Below are positions 1 through 26,266 of a stretch of DNA of 64,000 nucleotides, in pieces (positions within the stretch are counted from its first letter, which is position 1; each line of letters starts with the position of its first letter). The translations under genes and the position numbers were made by a program. Where the stretch lies: positions 310,001-374,000 of the forward strand of contig VXCM01000943.1 of the NCBI GenBank assembly GCA_014773175.1, in the 5' to 3' direction. The notes under the pieces are model-generated. The model had not been told where the DNA came from. It made no database searches and worked only from the letters and a program-made list of their open reading frames with translations. This stretch comes from Lucifuga dentata (taxonomy: Eukaryota; Chordata; Actinopteri; Ophidiiformes; Bythitidae).

Positions 1-151
1 CATGAGGGGTTGCTCGTGTGTGTAAGTACAAAATACATATTAAAATGCTGGCAGGGAAGAGTGAAAAAACCTTTCTAACCTCTTACTGATAACATCACCA
101 CTAAGATAAGGTCATTTGTTGCTTTTTTTGTATCTGCTTCTCTGTGTTTAG

Positions 152-6520
<6,369 letters not shown>

Positions 6521-7821
6521 TGACGGGGACAAAGCAGTGCAAACATCCAGCTGACTGTGTTCATGCTGCTGCTGAGGCCTCCATGCAGCCCCCAGCCACT
6601 CTCAACTTAACAAACCTCATCCATTCTCAAAGAGGCTGAAAACTGCAAAATCAGGCACTACTTAGGTGCGTGTGTGTGCGCTTTTGAGGATGTATGTGCT
6701 GTTTTACTGTTTTTTCCTCTTCAGATTTGGTAGGTCTCCCTCCTCTCTCATCTCAATCTGTAGGTGCACATAGTGCAACTGGTTCTCCTGCTGATGTTTA
6801 ACATGTTACTTTAATATTAAATTAACTCTTTCATTGACCTCAAAAGTAAAGCAGCAGCTTGGTGGTGGCGACTGCTATATGGGCGGCGCCCATCATATGC
6901 TATGCCTTATGCAAGATGGAAGGATCCGACTTCCCTTGAATACAGCTCATGACTTAAGTTTGATTTTTATTTAATTTTGTAACATTTCTATATGGATGAA
7001 TTCATGATTTGTTGTACAGTGATTGCAAGATGATTGCTACGAATGGTTTTGCTTTTTATTTTCAGGATTTCATTTTCATCATGTTTCTGTCCTGTTCAAC
7101 AGCAAGATTAATTTCTTTTGTTACTGGGCAAGAAATTTTAAAAAAGCAATATCGACTTAGGACAGTGGTATTGATGGTTTGCACATTGTGTAAATATATT
7201 AATTAAGATCGTTTTGACAGTATGCTCACATGCATTTGTATTGTAATGGTCTGGACATTACTCAACTTGAACCAAAACAAAAAAAAAGTGAATATCATTT
7301 GTAAAGTGACGTTGTACTCTCAGCTACCTAGTCCCATTTCTATTCTGTACATTTAGGCTGAACTTTGGATCTGATCATGTATAAAAGTTGTAAATCATTG
7401 CACTCGTTTCCAAGCCTGAGTTTGTAATTTTTTGCTTTGTAATATGAAATTAACTTTTATGTTCATTCTGCTAAAGTTGTAATTTTTTTTTAAGACTTTC
7501 AACCATTGTGACAGATATAATACATGATTTTTCTTGTAGATATGATCATCTATAAGGTAAGTAAATAGAACAGCACTCATGGTTTGTGAGCTGCAGCTAA
7601 ATTTGCTTTTTGGTGTTTTTTATTTGAACTTCTTTGTCGATTTAGACTTACTAGATTTAGTAAGTTCATCTTGAACTTCCAAATTCTCCTTGTGTTGGAT
7701 TTAGCCTTTCTGCCTAAATTATACCAACAAGTCTGGCTCCTGGCAGATTCCAATTGACTCGACCTTGTGGAAAAAGTCTCTCCAGTCTCTTCTTTGTCTC
7801 CATCTTGACCTCATATTCCTA

Positions 7822-7905
7822 TCATCTCAGCTAGCTTATCAGACTGGTGTTGGCTGTTAAACTAGTACGGCAACAGCGGTCTGTAAGCTGGCTGAAGTTG
7901 TGGGC
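7822..7905 (+). ncRNA. mir21: microRNA miR-21 precursor
   Basis: The mature 5p strand at 7832-7854 begins TAGCTTATCAGACTGGTGTT, the fish form of miR-21 with the invariant seed AGCTTAT. The complementary 3p arm, CAACAGCGGTCTGTAAGCTG and onward, is at about 7871-7892. A loop of about 16 nt separates the arms, which pair almost completely, giving a stable hairpin. The position just downstream of vmp1 on the same strand matches all vertebrates. miR-21 is a stress- and STAT3/AP-1-induced miRNA that targets PTEN- and PDCD4-type mRNAs. Mature strand and location make the call secure; the precursor ends are approximate. Confidence 0.96.
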
Positions 7906-8028
7906 TGCCAGCATTTTCACATCTCAGGTACGCCATTTGTGAACAATGGATACAATACTCAGTTACTATTTGCTAAGATTTTGTGCTAACCCTCATTATG
8001 TGAACACTGTCATGTATCATTAGTGACA

Positions 8029-8034
8029 AATAAA
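8029..8034 (+). promoter_or_regulatory. Poly(A) signal for vmp1/pri-miR-21
   Basis: AATAAA, the first canonical signal downstream of the vmp1 stop and of the miR-21 hairpin. Confidence 0.5.
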
Positions 8035-8117
8035 ATGATAAACATATGTTGAATTTTCCTGACACTTTTTTTATGTGCTCTTGACCAGAATATGCATTTT
8101 AATTGCTCAAAATGTAC

Positions 8118-8123
8118 TTTATT
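8118..8123 (-). promoter_or_regulatory. Poly(A) signal for tubd1
   Basis: TTTATT on the + strand is AATAAA on the tubd1 strand, 330 bp beyond the tubd1 stop. It lies only about 85 bp from the opposing vmp1/miR-21 signal, so the two transcripts end nearly abutting. Confidence 0.45.
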
Positions 8124-8452
8124 TTATCAAAAAAAAAGTAATAATACAGTCATTTAGTAAGTAAACAATTGCTTTTGTTTTTTTTTAATTTAAGAGGCAT
8201 TTATGTCCCATTGGTGGCTTATACAACCAAGCTATAGGTCAAATACTGTTAACCAGTTGTAGCATACAGTTCCTGTATAAGGATTATGATTAGCTTTAAG
8301 TAAACCAACAAAAAGCTGTAAAACAAACCATCTGTTGCATTTACATATACAATAGTTTTTTTAAAGTCAGTTTTTCATAATGATCACTAATGTCCTGCAT
8401 CATGGTATTCACCTCATCCACTTCCCGTCAAGGGTAACGTGGTGCTTTTCCT

Positions 8453-11400
8453 TTAGCAGAGTTGACCATAGCTGGAGATGACTTGCTCCAGCGATGTAAA
8501 GCTGTCCAGGAAATCCTCCTCTGAGATCCCAAACTTAAGGTACTGATGGATGTAGGCCCTTAAATAATAATAAAAAAAAAAAAAAACATGAATGGAAAAT
8601 AAAAGCTATTTAAAATGCCAACAAAACACCTAAATGTTATATTCATTTGAACACTACTTCACATTGATGTTAACCATTTGGGTGTCCGCTTCTTCACTAA
8701 GTAATTTTTAAGTTTTTCTAAGCAATGAGTCAAACTCACCTGGAAGCAAACATATTCCAGGCTTTTCCCACCATGTAATCCAGAGGTTTGAGCAGAGACT
8801 GGCTGTTGCTGACCAGTGTTACAGACTTTTCATACTTATTAAAGGGCACTGGGGATTTCCACACAGTACAAGCCTCTTCTGGTGGGAGCCAGGAGGTGTA
8901 CAGGGTGGGGTCCTGAAAGCCACCTGTGGACAGTTCACATCCATAATCTGCGCATTTTATTACGAAGAATAGTAAGCAGTTATACTCACTGCACAACGCT
9001 ATACTTATACATGTAATGCACCAGTGTTTTCCTCAAAGCAAGTTCACCTCTGGGCAAACCAAAAATATCTAAGCTTGGCCTCATTAAAAACAACCAACAG
9101 TGTGCTTTACTGAAACTGAGAGGTTTACAGTATGAGCACAAAAGGCTACTGAGACCCAGAAGTACACACACACAAGACAATTTGGGCTATTTTTAACAAA
9201 AAATTAAATCTTAATTAAATAAGAATATAATTAAACCTAAGTTTCTTAAATTTCATTTGTGAAAAATTTGCCACACCTGTACATGTACTATAGTGTGAGA
9301 ACCACTGACATACAACTTTCAAAAACTTTTTCCCTTGAAACCTGTTTCAGGAAATGAACATGATATTTGCTAAAGTATATAACCATGCAGCTGGAGCCAC
9401 TGGATAGAAGGAAGCTGCTTATTTCTCAAAGCAAGCAGGACCAAGTGCCTGGCTAAAAGACACTATTGGCGATGTACACCTCATAAGAGTTCAAATTAGT
9501 GGTTCAACCAAGGTATTTTTTTTTAAACCAGGGCTGTTTTGCTGTCTGACAATTCAGCCTTCTGCCACGTTATATCCATTTTACATTTGAATAATAGCGC
9601 ATCTGTGCTCAGTGTGTGAGATCAATCAAATAAATGCAGCATGGGTAATTCCTGGTTTTTTGGTTTTAATATGCCATTTTGGACACGTTTGACTCTTTAG
9701 TTACACTGATATGATGTGAAATGTATCTTGTAATGCACAGTCTCCAGTATTCTGCTGCTCTCCATGTCCATAGCAGATTGTGATAATAGCATCATATTGC
9801 AAGTTACCCTGTGACTCCATCAAAACTCAAGCTGATTTCTGCTGGTTCCTTACAGAACACAGAGTGTTATTACATGTGTTTCATACAATCAATATATTCA
9901 ACCAGCTCTCTGACCTGTCTCTGCACTGTAGACGTCCTTCCCTCTCAGTATAAGCAGGTTGGCCAAAGAAGTATTAAAACCAGGGCCTTTGCGGCTCCAG
10001 ATCTGCTCAGAGCCACCAGGATGGCCTGCAGCAGGTGGACACACCTGCCAGTCAATACCTGATAGAATACAAAGAAAAAGGTGATACACCAGAATTTGTC
10101 ACCTGTCAGATTGTGATGCTGAAGAATGAAAAGAGAAAGTATGAAAAAAAAAAAGGACTGTGACTGAAGTGCAAAAGTCCCAAATGAGATTCTGACAGAA
10201 CTTGCCTTCCTCCATCTTGGTGTTAGAAATGAGCATCTGCCGGAGGTGTTTGAGCAGACTTGGCCAGCTGAACGTGCTGTAGGCTAAGGAGGAGCTGGCT
10301 ATCTGAGGAATCGTACACACACTGAGCAGCTTGTACTCTGGGTGGCATGTAAGGGCGCTCACCAACTCGCCTGAGACACAAAGAAAGATTACAGAATAAA
10401 AGTGAACATGGCACATAAACTGCAATCAATGCCAAGACTGCCACTTAAGTGTGTGTAGAGTGTATGAAAGGGTGAAGTCAGTAGTTCTACTTGAGATCGT
10501 GTGAGTGTTCACTGTATGGAGTGTAAACCAAGAATATTGCAAGTGTGTTTGCACAAGCATAAATTCAATTAAATGTTCCCTGACTTTAAAAAATGTAATT
10601 CCTTAAAGGTTTGAATTGCTTTTCTAACAAGGTGAACTGCCGTTAAGTCCACTCCAGGAGCACTAAAACCCATCCAAGAAATCCTGTAAAATTACACACG
10701 TGTAAAATCTTCATTACTTTGCCCAACTGTCAGAAGATTTTTGCTTATTCACCAACTCCCACTGTATGGAATACACCTTTCCAAATCCTGCTATATTCCA
10801 GGAATTCCAGGACCAATAGGAACCTGTTCCATGTGTGTCTGTCTTGGCCTCTCTCACCCAAAGGGTTTCGGCTGTAGACTCCTTGGGAGTCACCGGTGAG
10901 AGCAGGCTGCAGGACACTGCCTAGCTGGTGTGCGATAACGCTGTTGACGTCACTGAAGGAGATGTGTTTGATGTTGAGCAGCTGACTGCAGATCCTGTGC
11001 ACAGTGTCGTTCTCATGCACCAGGATGGCGTCTGAGAGCTGGTAGAGGTGAGCCAGAGTCAGCACAGAGTTGTAATTCTGGACAATCACCTGAGAGCAAA
11101 GAGGGAGAGGACAACAAATTCTTCTATTTGAACATCAAACTGCCTTTATATAATTAAATGTCAACTGTTCTTCCAGCAGTTTCCATACCTCTCCAGTCCC
11201 ATATGGCCAGGTGAGATGGTTGAGGATGAAAGAATTTGGGTAGATGTCTCGGAGACACTGGGTGACATAGGTACCGACCCCGGACCCTGTACCCCCTGCC
11301 ACACTCATCATGGCCATGAGCCCAGCCAGCCTGTCACAGCGCTCCACCTCTCGCCTCACAAGCTCCTCCACCACCTCTCTGTGACGTGGGCCATGGACAC

Positions 11401-11889
11401 AATACCTAAGAGGAAACAATAAACACATTATGAGGGCTGTTTGTTGGCTGTTCTGAGCTTGCCACACACATCAGGTTGTTTTTGTTGTTCTCTTACCCAT
11501 TCGCCCAGTTATTTCCAGAGCCCTGCTTCTGGCTGAAGTGGGACATGTCTCCATACCTCCACCTGCCAGACTTTGCAGCCTTGATCATGCTGTGGTTTAT
11601 CACTTTAGGCTCCATGTCGATCAGCACCGCCCTGGCCACAAGCACTGGTTAGAGGACAACAAAAGTGGACAGACATGTATCAAATTTAGTTTAATCCAGA
11701 CAAGTGGACCCAGGAAACAAGCAGCATACTGGTCTTACCTCCATGTGTATTTTGGTGGAAGAATCTCTCTGTGCTGGCTGTGCTGAAAGCTTTCCTCTGT
11801 CCATCCTGAGCAGCATTACAGATGATATCAAACAGCTCCTCACCCACCTGGTTTCCACACTGACCCAGCTGCACTGTCACTATGGACAT
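8453..11889 (-). CDS. tubd1: Delta-tubulin
   Basis: Tubulin-superfamily GTPase of centrioles and basal bodies, required for triplet microtubules. Eight exons on the minus strand: 11739-11889, 11497-11644, 11189-11405, 10858-11089, 10206-10370, 9915-10058, 8740-8923 and 8453-8558. They total 1347 nt, or 448 aa (human 453). The start [16 protein letters not shown] is the conserved tubulin N-terminus with the GQCGNQ nucleotide-binding loop. The tubulin signature GGTGSG is at residues 137-142, and [17 protein letters not shown] and GKAWNMFAS are delta-tubulin hallmarks. The intron after exon 5 uses a GC donor (AAG|GCAAGT); the frame is only kept with that site. The gene is divergent from rps6kb1 and tail to tail with vmp1/miR-21. 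Confidence 0.97.
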
Positions 11890-12084
11890 CTTACATCAAA
11901 GCGCAGGGAACACTAAATCACTAGATTCTGATTAATCTGTGAAAGAAAACAGTCTAAATTCATCGGTAAAGTCTCCCGCTGAATTAAATGTTTATAATTT
12001 ATATTTATTCAGAGGGCTCAGTACCCGAGTATTTGCTAGGTTTGGAAGAGACGCCTCAAATCAAGCGCCATGGCACCGGTGAGT

Positions 12085-12185
12085 GTAGCTTTTCTTCTTC
12101 TTCTTCCTTTGTTTGGGGGTTGGCAAACCAGCTTATTGGTGCATTACCGCCACCAACTGGACTGGAGTGTGGAACAGAAGTTTGA
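12085..12185. repeat. Teleost interspersed repeat fragment
   Basis: A CTTCTTCTTC-rich end is followed by TTATTGGTGCATTACCGCCA and CAACTGGACTGGAGTGTGG. I recognise this as a common dispersed repeat in fish genomes, abutting a microsatellite. The class (short TIR element or SINE piece) cannot be fixed from one copy. Confidence 0.5.
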
Positions 12186-12190
12186 CAGAC

Positions 12191-12240
12191 ATAATATAAT
12201 ATAATATAATATAATATAATATAATATAATATAATATAAA
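12191..12240. repeat. Pentanucleotide microsatellite (ATAAT)n
   Basis: About ten uninterrupted copies of ATAAT, immediately 3' of the interspersed repeat fragment. Confidence 0.9.
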
Positions 12241-13149
12241 TATTAAATCCTCTCAAGAATACAGATTTCCTTTCTATTGCGCATATGATATATTTACAAA
12301 ATAGATAAAAATTGATAATAAGCAGTTTACCAATCTTTAGATTCAATACAAATATCATCTATTGCTATAATAGATAAAGATTGAAGTGCTGTCATTTTGT
12401 GAAAACACTTTTTAACCATTCCAGTACAAATTATAATGTTAAAGCAGAGCCTAGAAAAAACTATAATAACAAAAGGGCGTTGTTCTATTCACTGTGATTG
12501 TTTATCATTTACTGTCTGCTATATGGCTTTTTTTAAAAATAGATATTTATTAATGAATTTAAAGGATACATTTCCCTTTAAAACTTAGCGCATTTTATTG
12601 ATTGATTTTTATACTTACTGGTAGACTTGAGAGAGGTAAATTACAATAGCTTGTTCCTGCGAAGAAAAATAAATAGTGTGACAATGCTGTTACATATCTA
12701 ATCTTTAATTTACTCACCATATAAATTTGACCCAAATAACAGAGCAGTTTGTCTTTATGATGAATGCGCAGCATGTTGTGGGTTTTTCGACAGCTAAATG
12801 AAAACGTATTTACGATTTATGATCATGATAAACCTTTAATGTTTTGAAAATAATAATAACTTATAACACATTGTCTGCCTGTTACTCAGTTTGGGAGTGA
12901 TAACAGGTTCTGATCCTTTGATTTGTATTTTGGTAGCGGGAATCCTCTTTTCTATACTGATATTCCACCTAAAAACAATGTCATTTTATGGTTACAGGTG
13001 TTTGGTAAATATTATTCCCCATGATGATAAAACATTACATTGACTATAAAATGGAATAAATAAACAATTTAAATAAATAATACAGGAAAAAAATGTGTCT
13101 GCAAACTGTTTCCTGAGTGTGTCTTTATTTATTTTCTTTTGTTAAGAGG

Positions 13150-13299
13150 AGCTGAGGTTACCGCCCCTTTCGCTCAGCGGCTCAATGCGCATGCTCAATG
13201 TAGTAGCCGGTTATGGCGGCGGTGTGTGTTTGTCCATGAGGTGGGGGACACCCGCTAATCTCACCGTCTGACGCGGAGCGATAGGAGCGAAGCGCTGCC
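13150..13299 (+). promoter_or_regulatory. rps6kb1 core promoter / 5' UTR
   Basis: A GC-rich stretch directly upstream of the start codon, unlike the AT-rich sequence before it. It carries an NRF1-like TGCGCATGC (13186-13194) and a YY1-like ATGGCGGC (13213-13220), with no TATA box. This is the typical make-up of a housekeeping promoter; the assignment is inferred. Confidence 0.5.
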
Positions 13300-21265
<7,966 letters not shown>

Positions 21266-24200
21266 CCCACCGGCCCACTTGTTGACTCTTTTTTCTTTTT
21301 CCTTGTTGATATTTTTTTAAGGAGAAAAAAAAGGCAAAAAGATACAGATGCTAGAGACAATGAAAATCAAAAATTGCACATCAGCACACAACATATACTG
21401 TGACTGCCTGGAGTTTGTGCGTGGGTCCGCTACTCCAGTGTGCTACAGTTAAGTGCTACTGACTACATCAACGTCACTACTTGTTCTCCAACACCTCAGG
21501 TCCCGTGACCTTTGTCTTCTGACCCTTGATCCCTGTTGCTGAACTGGAAATACTTTGGGGAACTACAATCTTTGTATAATAGTCTCATCCCAGGAAATCA
21601 AAGGTGATAATGTATCATACAAGTATGCAAGTGATTTACACTAACATGCAGTCAGTCTGCTGTACAAGATGACGTCCAAAGTGCTTTGTGCTATTTGAAT
21701 GAATTCCAGTGAGGAAATTGCTTCCATTGGGAGATTCTGACAAATGTTTTCAAAAATGCTTCCTGGCTATTAATTATCAATCTCTTATTTGAAAAAGATC
21801 AAATAAATCATTGGGAGCAGAGCAGCTGACAAGACGAGGTTCTGGTACCGAATATAGCTTTATGTCTTATGTTTTACAAAACGGATGCATTAACTGTGCT
21901 ATAAATCAATGATAAATTGGTGAGAGCTTAAATTAAAAAAAAAACAAAAAAAAAAAACGTTGAGTTTTTACATTCTGTCGGTATTGTGGACGACTACTGG
22001 AATGGCTTATTTGATGTGGAATCCATCCACTCACATCATCAAACTGATCTCGGTGGTGCTTTGGGCCCCCTCTGGCTGTCCACTGGACACTGGGCTGAAT
22101 GAGCGGACATGGCAGAACTCTGTCACAGCTGGTGGGACGTGCGACCCCATCTAATCTCTGGAGAGAAGTTATAATGGAGGTGCTGTGTCACAGTTGATCT
22201 GGAGACTTTGGGAGTTCTGCTGTAAAGAAAACCTTAAATGGCTCCTGTAATGTTCCAAACATTTGGGGCAACAGTCACAGGCTCTTGCATTAACATTCGC
22301 TTGTTTAGGAGGGAACTTTTAAAATTCCCGAAAGGCAAGGAAAAATTATAATAAAACTTTAAAAATTGAGTGAACGGTGTGTTTTGTGTATGATAATCAA
22401 CTATATTCACATTATGATCAAGAAAACACAACTTCAGATACTTACATTTGTGCATGTTTTATTATATACAGTAAAATATTTGTTTTAAATCAACAATGCA
22501 CCAAAACATACAGCACAGCTGCTAAAATATTTGAATTTCTCACTGTACTGTCACCCTGTGCTATCCTTATAAGCAATTTGGGATTTTGATTTATTGGTAA
22601 ACAAAAAAATGTGCAAAAACACTAACTGTTACAAAATGACAATTGAAAATCAGTTTTTCTTTGTTTCTGAGCACTGCAGGGTCATGAGGTCACTGTGTGA
22701 TAAATTCAGTATACATACAGTAATCAAAATATCTGAAACCCAAATCTGCAATAGACAGAAACCAATAGATATAAAGCTGAAATTAACAGTCACACTATAT
22801 GCTATTACAGTACGTTTCCCAAAGAAAAACCAGAAGTTGTGTCCCTTAATGGTAGAAAATTGTGATAGGATGAAGTATTTTCATGTTACAGTAACATTGT
22901 ACTGGCACAAACTAACATGAATGGCCCCTTAAATATCACATCAAGTACTAATAAATTAATCAATATAAACCCATGAGGCTGCTCACAAGTTGATGTTCAG
23001 AATAAGGGACTTAAAGCACTTTGGATGACTGAGTGGGTTAAAAAGAAAAAATGCAATCAACCAAAATCACCCAAAAATGTTTGACCTTTGACCTGTGGTT
23101 CATAGACTTGGCATTACAAAAACAGAACCTCAGTATACCAATGGCATCATCTTTAGATCAGGTCTGAATGAAGCCAAAATCCAGTACACACACTGATTCC
23201 AGTTTTCGTGGACCATCATTGCGTGCTTCCACATTTACATTAGACAGCCTGTGGATCTTCAATGCTGGCTTTAGAGAAAATACTGTTAAATTTAGTTTAT
23301 GTACATTATGTGATACATACAGTATGTATGAATGTTGTTTGTTTGCTTGTTTTCTGACCAAGGCTGCTGGTCTGTGTTCTGCTTTATTAGACAAGAAAAA
23401 CACTTAAAAAAAAAAAAAACATAGGCCATGGAAATCAGGAAATCCCCAAATCAACCTGCTATAATCACCAGTTAACAGCCAAAGAGACTTTCAGGCTGCA
23501 TCTGATTTCTCTGCCAAGGAGATAAACTTATCACACTCAGAGTGACTACTGCTCGCTGTGGCTGATGTTCAATTTCCACCCTAAAGAGTTCTGCCAAAAG
23601 ATCTGTGAACTAATCTCTGCAGGCTTTATGGGTGGTAATATATCTAAATTTGGATAAAATTGCCGCACCAATTAATGGTGTATATTGATATTGGCATCGT
23701 GTGTCCCAATAAAAGTGAATCTATAAATTCCTGGAGTGCACTGGCAGGTTTCCATTCAGAGACTCCACCGAGGCCTGGCTGAAACAAGCTGGCTTTGAAA
23801 TAAGAGTAAGTCAAATATTGTATTACAAATAAATTTTGCATCAAGTTAGAATTCAACTTTAAATTGTTACCCAATAAATAAAGTATTTACCCAACGAGAT
23901 TTGATGATAGTCTAAATACAGAGCTACTGGCTCTGACTTGCACTTTCTGCTCCAGTTTTGGAAAGAAAAAATACAGTATGTTGAGTGACTACACTACCAC
24001 AAGCACATTTTTTATCAACAGATATTTTGGATATCATTAGTTCTCCTGTTGAAACTGATTATTAAATATACCACAGCAGGAAAACTTTTTTTTTTTTTTT
24101 TTAAATCAAACAGGCCCTCTTGATGACCATAATATGGTGAAAAGCTGCACTATCTAATATTGCTATTTGTGGAATCATGATTGAATGTTTGACTTGGACC

Positions 24201-25587
24201 TATAATGGGTAAAACAGTGACCAGATTTTAGGAAAACAAACATGAACAAACATGACTTTAACAAAAAATTTCTGGACATGAATGAATTTCAATTGGTCAA
24301 TTTTAAAATGGCTTATTATGGTTGTGGATTTATGCATAAAACACTGTGAGCATTAAATTGTTCATAAGGAATGTGTACTCGACTGCATTCTCTGGATTTT
24401 GGGAGTGAAACAATTTAAGAATGAAAGTAGTGACTTGTTTGTGTAACCTTACAAACGATGTTACTGATTGGAACACATCGTCAGTTCAACAACTGCATTT
24501 TCAAGGTAATCTTCCCTACCTGGATATTTTACTACAGCTAAATTATGACTGGCTTTGAATTGCTGGAAGTCTCAGAGTACTTGAGACAAGCTAACAAGGC
24601 ACAAAAACATTTATAAAATAAACTGACTCAGATCTGAGTCAAATCGCAAAAAAAAAAAAAAAAAAAAAAAAACATAATTTTTGGGTTTAATGATCTTGGA
24701 TGACCAGATTGATTGGGTTAAAGGACAGTATAAATAATTTCAGGTTAGCAGGCATATGCACTAAATTATATGGGTAACAAAACCTATGGGTAATAAAATT
24801 AAGTGAATACATAACTTTATGCAAAACTACATCATCAGCAAAACAAAGCTGCAAAGTAAAACCTCCCATCTTCCCTAACTGAGACACATTCACTTATTGC
24901 TCAGGTGAAATTCTGATGCCTCATATGGTCCAGGCAGCAAATCTTATCTGAAGTTACCAAATTAGTTTTTTTCTGTCTGTTCCTTTTAGGACCCTTCCAG
25001 AATAAATGAAAGCCCAAGATGGTAGGCATGAGTAGTGCTGAGTTTACCTAAATCTCTTCAGGAAATTTCTGGATATTTACAGGCTCATCGCAGGTTTGCA
25101 GGTTATTTATGCTGTCCTTTATGATAAAATACAAAAACTGCATAGTACAGCTTTAACTTTTACAAAACCAAATCACCTGACCCTCCAAGCAGATTAAAAC
25201 AAACACCAAGAAAATGCAAAATCAATGTAGCTCTGATTTGGTTCAACTTTTTCAGCATCAGAGAATGTGATGAGAAGACAATGAAGCAGCAATTTTTCAG
25301 GTTTAAATATTTCTATAAAAGTCCATAGCTACTTGTACAGTTGTTTTAAGTTTCAAAAAGTGACATGGTAACAGAGAATTATGATGAGAAGGATGTTTTA
25401 TGTCTACAAATGATGACAATGATATGCTTCTTCAGTTTTTTTTGTAGTTCAAGGTGACAGAAGAAGTGAGAAAGTCTGATGTCTGAGTGGAGATGCATGT
25501 CCAGCTTTCAGTCATGTTGATGAGGAGAATGCAGAGATTCACCATGGACAGTCAGTGGCTCTTGATGACAATGATGCGATGACCATA
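21266..25587. other. Convergent intergenic region rps6kb1/slc33a1
   Basis: Noncoding and AT-rich. It holds the rps6kb1 3' UTR (AATAAA at 21802-21807) and presumably the slc33a1 3' UTR on the other strand, for which I see no clear close poly(A) signal. It also contains homopolymer runs (poly A at 24649-24672). No ORF resembles a known protein. Confidence 0.7.
21802..21807 (+). promoter_or_regulatory. Poly(A) signal for rps6kb1
   Basis: AATAAA about 540 bp beyond the rps6kb1 stop; the first canonical signal seen there. Confidence 0.45.
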
Positions 25588-26235
25588 TTACTGGTTAATT
25601 CTGCACCTCCAGGCAGCAGGGCTCTGTTCCTGCAACCGCCTCATTTTCTTCCCTAACCACACCCACCAGGCTAATCCGATCACCACACACACCACGGACT
25701 CCACGTAGTAGCCGTCCAACGTCGTCACACAAACACCGCCCTCCCTAACACACAGCTAGAAAAGGGGAACAAAAAGAGGAATTGTCACTTTGTAGTTAGT
25801 GACCACACACACACACACACACGATTGTGTTCATGCACCACTCACCGCTGCATCCTCAGCAGAGCCACAGCTCTGTCCCACGGCTCCCTGACACTCCTTA
25901 GACGTCAGTGGATCCACCATCCACAGAGCCATGGTGGAGGGCCAGTTTCCCCCCAGGTTAGTGACTGTGTTTAGCAGGGTCATGTAGGTCCCACCGATGA
26001 GCGGGTCACTGACTTTGGCATGGAAGGCCATGCAGGCCACGTACATGCTGTACAGCGCCACCTGGTAAAAACACAGGAAACTTCTGCCAATTCTGAACAA
26101 TTCTTCAAATGGACATTTCACTCAGCAGCATCATTCTTATCCTCATGTGGGGTTTAAATTATGAATTGATCCAAGATCCAGATCACCAATGAAATAAATC
26201 AATTATTCATTTTACTACTTTTAATGAATACCTTT

Positions 26236-26266
<31 letters not shown>

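Larger units (their letters stand above)
6521..8055 (+). other. vmp1 3' UTR / pri-miR-21 transcribed region
   Basis: This is noncoding sequence after the vmp1 stop. The first canonical AATAAA on this strand is at 8029-8034, downstream of the miR-21 hairpin; only a weaker ATTAAA (about 6825) precedes it. The hairpin therefore probably lies in a long vmp1 3' UTR and/or in an independent pri-miRNA ending at the same site. The 3' boundary of about 8055 is an estimate from the poly(A) signal. Confidence 0.55.
11890..13299. other. Divergent intergenic region tubd1/rps6kb1
   Basis: About 1.4 kb separating two head-to-head genes. It contains an interspersed repeat fragment (about 12085-12185), a TAATA-type microsatellite (12191-12240), AT-rich sequence, and a GC-rich rps6kb1 promoter near 13150-13300. 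No ORF here resembles a known protein. Confidence 0.7.
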
